Of a stretch of 9,524 bases of DNA, positions 4,325 to 9,524 are shown piece by piece. Within the stretch, counting starts at the first letter, position 1. Each line of letters opens with the position of its first letter. The translations under genes and the position numbers were made by a program. The DNA is from JBEKIK01 sp050013075 (GTDB lineage Bacteria; Planctomycetota; Planctomycetia; Pirellulales; Thermoguttaceae): NCBI GenBank assembly GCA_050013075.1, contig JBEKFZ010000139.1:1-9524 (forward strand), written 5' to 3'. The notes under the pieces were generated by a model. It ran no database searches, had not been told where the DNA came from, and was given only the letters and a program-made list of their open reading frames with translations.

Positions 4325-7036
4325 TCACTCTCCACTCTTCACTGTGAAGCGGTAATTCAGGATGCGGGGGCCGCCGATTCCGGTGGCGCGGAGCCAGAGG
4401 GTTTTGCCCAAAAGTTCCTTGCCGTCTTCCAGGCGATATGTGTGCAGGTTTTCCCCGGCGCTCTGATCGAGGACGTCAACCATCAAGCGGCGGCGATCGG
4501 GCGCAAACAATTCGCAGCGGAAGCTGACCGGCTGATCGGTGGAGTTGACAAATCGCTGCTGGACTTCGAGTTTATTTTCCGAATTCAGCCGGGTTTGGGT
4601 CTCGATGCGCACGTCGCCCAGCCCTACCTCGATATGCCTGAGCACGCTGAATTTATACGGCCGGTCGGCCTGGATCTCGAATTCAACCCGCACCGTGTGC
4701 CGACCGCTCGTGGCGGTGTCGGGAAAAGTAATCGAAATCGGTTGCTGCAACTCTTCGCTGGGTGCAAGGTGAAAAAAGACCTGCTTCGGACTGACGATCC
4801 AACCCCGGGGCGCAACTATGGTTGCCGTTCCGGTTGCCTCGCCGGGAAAAGGATTTTTCACCCGAAAACCGTTTGCCTGCGCCAGGCCAGCAATGCTCGG
4901 CATACGCTCTTGGGCAAAACTGAAATCGATATACCAACGGGCAATCGGCTTGCTCAGTCCGGTGATGAAAGCGGGCAGAGTATCGACGTGGATAACCTGG
5001 GCATTTTCGCGTTTTTCAGGCGTATGGGCGCGGCCCCATAAATCGACCTGCTTAACGTCTTCGCCGAGGTACAAAACCTCTTCCGCCGGTTTGTCGTTCC
5101 AAAGGACCATTACGGCGTCGTCGGCCCGGGCGAAGATCAGGTTTTGGCTGTGGCGTGGAAGTTGCATACTGCCTAGAAACCTTGTCCCGCCCAGTTCCAG
5201 GGCCGTGGTCCGCCAGGGTAAAAACAGATCGCCCGGCGTACCGTCTTTATTCATCAAGCCGCAATCGGCATCGAACGGATCGGGGCAAAAAATGGCGTCC
5301 GCGCCGTGGATTTTCGCGGCAATCATTTGCTTAACAAGGTCTTCGGCCCGGACAGTGATTGAATTAGACTCAATCCCGGATGTCCCCTTTCCTGGCGCCG
5401 CGCCAGCGGTCGAGAGAGGGTTAGGGTGAGGGTTTTTTGGTAGCGGCTTTATCGACACCCAACGCTTTTGCGGCGAATCCTTTGCGGCATCAAGCTGTGC
5501 CGCCAGTTCTTGCGGGGAAAGCGGCTGCCGGCTGGAAAGGGCCGTAAACCGCCAGGGTAGTTTCCTGCCGGCCGTTTCTGCAGGCAAGACATTCCGGCAG
5601 TCCCAGCCTATACCCAAGTTGATATCTTTAGCCGCACGATCCAACTCCTTTTTAATTCCAGCGAGTTTATCGACAAATTCCGGATCGGTGGAGAAACTGG
5701 CGTCATTGTCGTCGCCCAGTTGCCACCAGCGAACCAGCCCGGATAGTTGCGAGACCACGCCTTCGAGCGAGGGATACCAGATTTTCGCTTCTGCGCCGAA
5801 TATCTCAGCGGCGGCAAGCGGCCCTTGCGCGGCGAAGTGTTCGCGTACGTCTTCCGGCGGATCGTTTAATAAACCCACCAACTCGATGTCCTGGATATTG
5901 AGTTGCTCGCCGAAATCCAGGAATTGATTCAACGTTTGGGCGCCGTTTTTCCCAGCGAACCAGAGCGGATACTTGACCCAGTTAATGCCCGCCTGGCTTA
6001 GCAACGGACATAGTTGTGCAAGCGGGATGGGATGGCCCGCATTGGGCAGGGTCCAACCGAACTCGCCTCCGGCCGGGGCCTGCCTGGGCTGAACGGCCGC
6101 CAGGGACAAATCGCGGCATTGAATCGCCGCTTGCCGGCCGTGCAACTCCGCCCGCACCCGATAAAACCCCGGTCCGGGAATCGGCAGCGCCCAACTTACG
6201 GTGCAAGCCTTTGCGGCGGTCGTCTCGGCGGCGTCGCCTTGCGGATCATCGCCGGCGTCGCCGGTCTTTTCGCCCAACTTGCGCGTGTCATTTGCCAAAC
6301 AACGGCCAAGGGCATCGAATAGTTTGAATGTGATTTCAGTATTCTTCTCCACACACCCCGAGGCCGTGCAAATCACTTCAACTTTGGCCGGTTTGAGGAA
6401 GAAATTGTACGGATGATTTGTTTTCAATTCCAATCGGGGCAAACGGACGAGCCGGATGTCGGCAAACGCCGCCGATCCTTTCAAATCCTCGGCGCCGCGC
6501 GGTTCGACGTGCAAACCGATGACGGCCAATTTCGTTTCCCGGCCCGGAGGCGCGATCGGGCCTAAAGTGATTTTCTTCCAGGCGCCGTTATCGGCCGTTT
6601 CCTCGCTTTCGAACGTAACCAGCGGATGTTTGTCGGCGTCCAGAAACGTTACCGATAAAAATGCGCGATCGTGCTTTAGGTTATCCGTGCGTAGCAGACC
6701 TTCCAACACGTAACTATAAACCGCGCCCACTTCGATGGGGGTACTAAACACCGCCGCCCCGCCCCCGTCCAGATCGACCCGCAGACACTGCTTGGGACCA
6801 TGCGCGGCAAGATCGGCCGGCGCGGGCTGAATTTGAATTTTCACGTAGCTTGGATAACCTTGTCCGCGCCGCCGGGTCCAGCCGTCGGGCCAGGCGTCGA
6901 AATCAGCGTCGCACGACGGATCGAAATTGCAATGAAACGCCTCGATTGCCTGGGGATAACGCTCGTTAAGCGGAATCTCCGCCTCGGCGGCCATGAAGCA
7001 TAACGGTAATAAGACGCTATTTAATAATAAGTTCAT
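4325..7036 (-). CDS. Secreted multidomain beta-sandwich/TIM-barrel-like protein with in-frame repeat insert
   Basis: 903 residues; I do not recognise a named family. A signal peptide ends at the AEA motif (residues 17-19). Residues about 35-200 look like a jelly-roll carbohydrate-binding module (alternating strands; GAWKKITLGPIAPPG at 151-165). Residues about 205-315 look Ig-like. Residues about 325-625 resemble a glycoside hydrolase TIM barrel (FGWTLPNAGHPIPLAQLC, INWVKYPLWFA, RWWQLGDDNDASF), but where clan A enzymes have GNE/GNEP this one has G441-D442-D443, so catalysis is doubtful. Residues about 725-805 resemble a NEW3-type beta domain, with a last beta domain to the end. Residues 535-552 (NPHPNPLSTAGAAPGKGT) come from a dispersed repeat and probably form a surface loop. 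The ATG lies 3 nt after the PilZ gene stop with no Shine-Dalgarno, so translation is probably coupled. Carbohydrate binding outside the cytoplasm is an inference. Confidence 0.85.
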   Translation of the reverse strand: MNLLLNSVLLPLCFMAAEAEIPLNERYPQAIEAFHCNFDPSCDADFDAWPDGWTRRRGQGYPSYVKIQIQPAPADLAAHGPKQCLRVDLDGGGAAVFSTPIEVGAVYSYVLEGLLRTDNLKHDRAFLSVTFLDADKHPLVTFESEETADNGAWKKITLGPIAPPGRETKLAVIGLHVEPRGAEDLKGSAAFADIRLVRLPRLELKTNHPYNFFLKPAKVEVICTASGCVEKNTEITFKLFDALGRCLANDTRKLGEKTGDAGDDPQGDAAETTAAKACTVSWALPIPGPGFYRVRAELHGRQAAIQCRDLSLAAVQPRQAPAGGEFGWTLPNAGHPIPLAQLCPLLSQAGINWVKYPLWFAGKNGAQTLNQFLDFGEQLNIQDIELVGLLNDPPEDVREHFAAQGPLAAAEIFGAEAKIWYPSLEGVVSQLSGLVRWWQLGDDNDASFSTDPEFVDKLAGIKKELDRAAKDINLGIGWDCRNVLPAETAGRKLPWRFTALSSRQPLSPQELAAQLDAAKDSPQKRWVSIKPLPKNPHPNPLSTAGAAPGKGTSGIESNSITVRAEDLVKQMIAAKIHGADAIFCPDPFDADCGLMNKDGTPGDLFLPWRTTALELGGTRFLGSMQLPRHSQNLIFARADDAVMVLWNDKPAEEVLYLGEDVKQVDLWGRAHTPEKRENAQVIHVDTLPAFITGLSKPIARWYIDFSFAQERMPSIAGLAQANGFRVKNPFPGEATGTATIVAPRGWIVSPKQVFFHLAPSEELQQPISITFPDTATSGRHTVRVEFEIQADRPYKFSVLRHIEVGLGDVRIETQTRLNSENKLEVQQRFVNSTDQPVSFRCELFAPDRRRLMVDVLDQSAGENLHTYRLEDGKELLGKTLWLRATGIGGPRILNYRFTVKSGE
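5381..5432 (-). repeat. Protein-coding dispersed repeat, copy A
   Basis: The 52-nt minus-strand copy starts CCCTCACCCTAACCCTCT and ends GGAAAGGGGACA, and contains the small palindrome CTGGCG-CGG-CGCCAG (5406-5392). It matches 8923-8974 at all but six positions. It adds PHPNPLSTAGAAPGKGT to the 903-aa protein without breaking the frame. Confidence 0.85.
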
Positions 7037-7039
7037 GAA

Positions 7040-8008
7040 CTATTTATCGTCTTTTAGCGGTGGAACTCTTTTATTTTGTGGGCTTTCGCCCGATATAATT
7101 TTCCATTTGGAACGCTGTTCGTCGCTTAGGAATTGCAGGGCGTTATTGCGGGCCATATTGTTCAATTTTTGATACTGTTCCGGGCTGATGGCGCCGCTTA
7201 TTTGGTCTTCCAAGGTAATAATTACTTCGGACGTAGTATCGACGATCTGCTGAAGTTGCCGTTTCTGCTCTTCAGTTATGCGCAATTGACGAACCATCTG
7301 GGGTAGCAAAAATACCGAAGCCCCGGGGTTTTGGAAAATAACATGCGTCAATTCTTCCGCTTGGTTTGCCAGACGTCCTAATGACACCGCTTTTTCTCCG
7401 GAACTGAGGATTGTCGTCGCATCCGATTGGATTCCGGATGACAGTTTTTCCCAATCCGGCTCTTGCTTGCCTGGTTTAGCCGTAGCCGCGATACTCTTCG
7501 TAAGTCCAACCTCATCGCCGACAGTATTGCCATTCCAATTTTGCATGAGTAATATCGCCACTACCGGCAAAACAACCACGGCGATTACAAAAAGCATCCC
7601 AAAACCAACCGTTGACGAGTGCGGAGGCATGATATTGTTCAGATGATCCCTCAGCATCGGCCATGACCAAGTTGCTTCCTTTTTATCCGGATCGAAGGCA
7701 TCGCCAAGTCGATACAGTCCAAGCCTGAAACATTGCCCTTGATCATCAGGCGCCGAAGTCTCCTCCGATTCGGGCGCTTCCATCGGCGTGACGTTAATCA
7801 AACGGATTTCATGCCAATCGTCGCCGGCGCGCAACAAACCCGCGCTGTCAATTTCAACGCCGGGCGGCTGCCACGACATTGCCGCGAACCCGCCGGCCGA
7901 TTGATCCAACAACCGAACGGGCAAGCGGAATTGGCCGAACCGCAGTTCGCCTTCCTGCCGCAAACTTGGAACGAAATATCGATGAGATTTTCTTTGTTCT
8001 AAACTCAC
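7040..8008 (-). CDS. PilZ-domain single-pass membrane protein with periplasmic LTxxQ-like region
   Basis: 322 residues. The N-terminus has both PilZ c-di-GMP signatures: R6-x-x-x-R10 and D35-x-S37-x-x-G40, within strands up to about residue 102. One transmembrane segment lies at about 133-155 (GFGMLFVIAVVVLPVVAILLM). The remaining 165 residues should be periplasmic and mainly helical, with L242-R-I-T-E-E-Q248 and L294-S-D-E-Q298...W302, resembling the paired LTxxQ motifs of CpxP/Spy-like proteins. Inferred job: carry a cytoplasmic c-di-GMP signal across the inner membrane. The GTG start at 8008 is fixed by an in-frame TGA four codons upstream; no clear Shine-Dalgarno is seen. The gene leads an operon with the secreted 903-aa protein. 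PilZ and topology are well supported; the LTxxQ call is weaker. Confidence 0.88.
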   Translation of the reverse strand: MSLEQRKSHRYFVPSLRQEGELRFGQFRLPVRLLDQSAGGFAAMSWQPPGVEIDSAGLLRAGDDWHEIRLINVTPMEAPESEETSAPDDQGQCFRLGLYRLGDAFDPDKKEATWSWPMLRDHLNNIMPPHSSTVGFGMLFVIAVVVLPVVAILLMQNWNGNTVGDEVGLTKSIAATAKPGKQEPDWEKLSSGIQSDATTILSSGEKAVSLGRLANQAEELTHVIFQNPGASVFLLPQMVRQLRITEEQKRQLQQIVDTTSEVIITLEDQISGAISPEQYQKLNNMARNNALQFLSDEQRSKWKIISGESPQNKRVPPLKDDK

Positions 8009-8051
8009 GGGAGTTATTCACCAAGGGCTGTCATCTTTTGTACGTTGGTCT

Positions 8052-8057
8052 ATTATA
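8052..8057 (-). promoter_or_regulatory. Putative -10 box for the PilZ operon
   Basis: Perfect TATAAT on the minus strand (8057-8052), 43 nt upstream of the GTG start. No convincing -35 box is seen at 16-18 nt spacing. Confidence 0.35.
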
Positions 8058-8104
8058 AAATCTAGCATCCCCCTAAAGCGGCTGATGTTTGCCTCCAGGG
8101 GTAA

Positions 8105-8175
8105 TGCAAAAAAGTCTTGTTATTAATGCAATCGGGAAACAAGACGACTGAATGATGTTGCCTTTTTGCATCATT
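8105..8175. promoter_or_regulatory. Nested inverted repeats in divergent spacer, possible structured leader or operator
   Basis: Outer arms TGCAAAAA (8105-8112) and TTTTTGCA (8163-8170) enclose inner arms GTCTTGTT (8114-8121) and AACAAGAC (8138-8145), all perfect. A third pair, AATGATG (8151-8157) and CATCATT (8169-8175), overlaps the outer right arm, so two folds would exclude each other. The region lies between the divergent PilZ operon and signal peptidase gene. Any role is inferred. The rest of 8009-8230 shows only A/T-rich promoter-like sequence (TATATT at 8212). Confidence 0.5.
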
Positions 8176-8230
8176 TCCATCACGATTAGGACTTCATAAT
8201 CGTTATCGAACTATATTTTCCGGCCGCACC

Positions 8231-9524
8231 ATGTACATTGTCCCTTCCTCGGCACGCTCGTTGTTTCGAACCGTTATAGAGGGGGGAGTGTGCTTATGTA
8301 TGATTATGCTGTTCTCGCAGACCTGGTTTATCGACGGGCTGGTAGTGCCTTGTCGGGTTGCCGGAGGTTCGATGGCCGTAGCCTTGCTCGGTATGCATCA
8401 CGACGTAATCTGCGCCGATTGTGGTTTTGCTTTTGCTTGCGACACAGCCGTGCGCCCGGCAAGTCCCCGGGCAATATGTCCAAATTGCGGGTATGCCAAC
8501 AATAACATGGAGTCGCTGCCCGATCTGGACGGAGATAGGGTGTTGATCGATCGCTGGGCATTTCATTTTCGCCAGCCGCGGCGTTGGGAAATCGTGGCCT
8601 TTCGGTACCCGCAGGAAGCGAGAAAAATCGTGATAAAACGCGTGGTGGGCCTGCCCGGCGAATCGATCCAAATACTAAACGGCGACGTCTACGTCAACGG
8701 ACAAATCCAACGCAAAACTCTGGACCGGCAACGCTCGATGGCCGTGATGGTTTATGACGCCAATTATTCACCCGCACGCACGCCTACAGGGCCGATTCTC
8801 CACCCGCGCTGGCAAGGCGAAAATGAAAAAAGCCTTTGGATTTCAGACCATGGGCGATTCACGCATCCGGATGTAAGACGACTTTCAAAGTCGTCCTACA
8901 CAAGCGAAAGTCTGGTTAAACGCCCTCACCCTGGCCCTCTCCCGACCGCTGGCGCGGTGCCCGGAAAGGGGACTATCAGCGGGAATCTCCCGACCGCTGG
9001 CGCGGCGCCCGGAGATGAGACTATCGACTGGTTAGTTTATCATCATTGGCGGCGAATACCTTTGGGCCAGGGTGAAGTTCAAGAATGCCCCATAACCGAC
9101 ATCATGGCTTACAATCAAAGCCTGCCGCGCCGCGAGGAAGACGTCCATGCGATGAGCGATCTTATGCTCTCGTTTCGCTTAATGAAAACTTTCGGTCAAG
9201 GAAAGTTTTTCATTCGTGCGGATTACGGGAAGGATGTTTTTCTACTTGAAATCGATCCTGAAGCCGGCATCTACCGGATCAATCGCAACGACCGCGAGAT
9301 TTCGCCTGTATACAATCGGATCGCGCTTGAAAACAAGGCTTTGGACGTGATTGTTTCACTAATCGACCGGCAATTCTTATTGGCCTTCAACGATCGGACT
9401 GTCTTTTGCCTGCCCATGGATGATCCGATTCCACGGACCGAACCGACATCTCAAAGCTTTGCCATAGGGACAACTGGACTAGGAGTCGTGGTGGAGGACT
9501 TGCAGATTTATAGGGATATATATT
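8231..9524 (+). CDS. Signal peptidase I homologue (S26) with zinc-ribbon insert and C-terminal extension, 3' end beyond window
   Basis: 431 codons to the window edge. Residues about 14-34 form the usual N-terminal membrane helix. The signal peptidase motifs follow: nucleophile in G45-G46-S47-M48, D102-R-V-L-I-D...P-R-R-W-E-I-V-A-F-R125, and I135-K136-R-V-V-G-L-P-G-E144 with the general-base lysine K136, so the Ser/Lys dyad is intact. Between Ser47 and the second box is a zinc ribbon, C61-x2-C64 and C83-x2-C86. Residues 215-265 are repeat-derived. Residues 266-431 (IDWLVYHHWRR..., VSLIDRQFLLAFNDR, LGVVVEDLQIYRDIY) look like a concanavalin A-like beta domain. ATG 8231 is chosen because starts at 8288-8306 would cut the helix; it has no Shine-Dalgarno. 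It probably cleaves signal peptides at the outer face of the membrane. The true C-terminus is unseen. Confidence 0.88.
   Translation, partial: MYIVPSSARSLFRTVIEGGVCLCMIMLFSQTWFIDGLVVPCRVAGGSMAVALLGMHHDVICADCGFAFACDTAVRPASPRAICPNCGYANNNMESLPDLDGDRVLIDRWAFHFRQPRRWEIVAFRYPQEARKIVIKRVVGLPGESIQILNGDVYVNGQIQRKTLDRQRSMAVMVYDANYSPARTPTGPILHPRWQGENEKSLWISDHGRFTHPDVRRLSKSSYTSESLVKRPHPGPLPTAGAVPGKGTISGNLPTAGAAPGDETIDWLVYHHWRRIPLGQGEVQECPITDIMAYNQSLPRREEDVHAMSDLMLSFRLMKTFGQGKFFIRADYGKDVFLLEIDPEAGIYRINRNDREISPVYNRIALENKALDVIVSLIDRQFLLAFNDRTVFCLPMDDPIPRTEPTSQSFAIGTTGLGVVVEDLQIYRDIY
8873..8899. repeat. In-frame palindrome GTAAGACGACTT-TCA-AAGTCGTCCTAC
   Basis: Twelve-nt arms (8873-8884 and 8888-8899) pair at 11 of 12 positions around TCA. 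It encodes VRRLSKSSY (residues 215-223) of the signal peptidase homologue. It has the form of a dispersed palindrome and sits 23 nt before the coding repeat copy B. Confidence 0.75.
8923..9025 (+). repeat. Protein-coding dispersed repeat, copy B, with internal duplication
   Basis: 8923-8974 matches copy A (5381-5432, minus strand) at 46 of 52 positions and is read in the same codon phase (PHPGPLPTAGAVPGKGT, residues 232-248). A second partial unit at 8987-9025 repeats 8939-8977 (35 of 39 identical) at a 48-nt offset, giving a second LPTAGAAPG (residues 253-261). Confidence 0.85.

Noticed and set aside
4187..5041. 284-codon plus-strand open frame opposite the 903-aa gene
   Set aside because: It begins in the convergent spacer and continues on the complement of a GC-rich gene. 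It has no signal, domain or motif pattern, while the minus-strand frame shows a signal peptide and domain-like structure throughout.
4818..5429. 203-codon plus-strand open frame
   Set aside because: It also lies entirely opposite the 903-aa gene, overlaps another antisense frame and has no recognisable content.
8290..8505. 71-codon plus-strand frame starting at 8290
   Set aside because: It is in a different phase from the signal peptidase frame, which has all family motifs.
8294..8671. 125-codon minus-strand open frame opposite the signal peptidase gene
   Set aside because: The plus strand here carries the Ser box, zinc ribbon and conserved peptidase boxes, so the antisense frame is a shadow.
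8873..9025. Possible frameshift or pseudogene in the signal peptidase homologue
   Set aside because: The frame stays open through every repeat and the downstream beta domain continues in phase, so the gene looks intact as far as visible.

Overview
The window looks like chromosomal DNA from a planctomycete (Planctomycetota, perhaps Pirellulales-like; the order is a guess). The main evidence is two DUF1559 pseudopilin-like proteins, each with a prepilin N-terminus and a C-terminal H-X9-DG-type motif. Supporting evidence is a HAF-repeat/PATR surface protein, a signal peptidase I homologue with an inserted zinc ribbon and a large C-terminal extension, weak or absent Shine-Dalgarno sites at several genes, and many short dispersed palindromes. 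No tRNA, rRNA, CRISPR array, transposase or phage gene was seen.

Layout. <1-1286 (-): 3'-truncated extracellular HAF-repeat protein. 1287-1781: gene-free spacer with a promoter-like site, a long imperfect palindrome, a rho-independent terminator and two 'GTTCCCACGC' palindromes. 1782-2867 (-): DUF1559 pseudopilin 1. 2868-3305: gene-free spacer rich in repeats, lying between divergent promoters. 3306-4181 (+): DUF1559 pseudopilin 2. 4182-4324: short convergent spacer with a hairpin. 4325-7036 (-): 903-aa secreted multidomain protein that looks like a glycoside hydrolase. 7040-8008 (-): PilZ-TM-LTxxQ-like membrane protein, 3 nt upstream of the 903-aa gene and so in the same operon. 8009-8230: divergent spacer with nested inverted repeats. 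8231->9524 (+): planctomycete-type signal peptidase I homologue, running off the window.

How the genes relate. All six proteins are predicted to be membrane-bound or exported. The PilZ protein could pass a cytoplasmic c-di-GMP signal to a periplasmic helical domain, and it is co-transcribed with the secreted 903-aa protein. The pseudopilin-like proteins and the signal peptidase homologue fit cell-surface biogenesis, but no direct pathway link can be shown from this window.

The most unusual observation is a roughly 52-bp dispersed repeat sitting inside two unrelated genes, the 903-aa protein and the signal peptidase homologue. It has the same orientation relative to coding and the same codon phase in both, and encodes the same peptide, PHPxPLxTAGAxPGKGT. 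In the signal peptidase gene it is partly duplicated in register and sits next to a second in-frame palindromic repeat. This resembles protein-coding-compatible repeats such as the Rickettsia palindromic elements.
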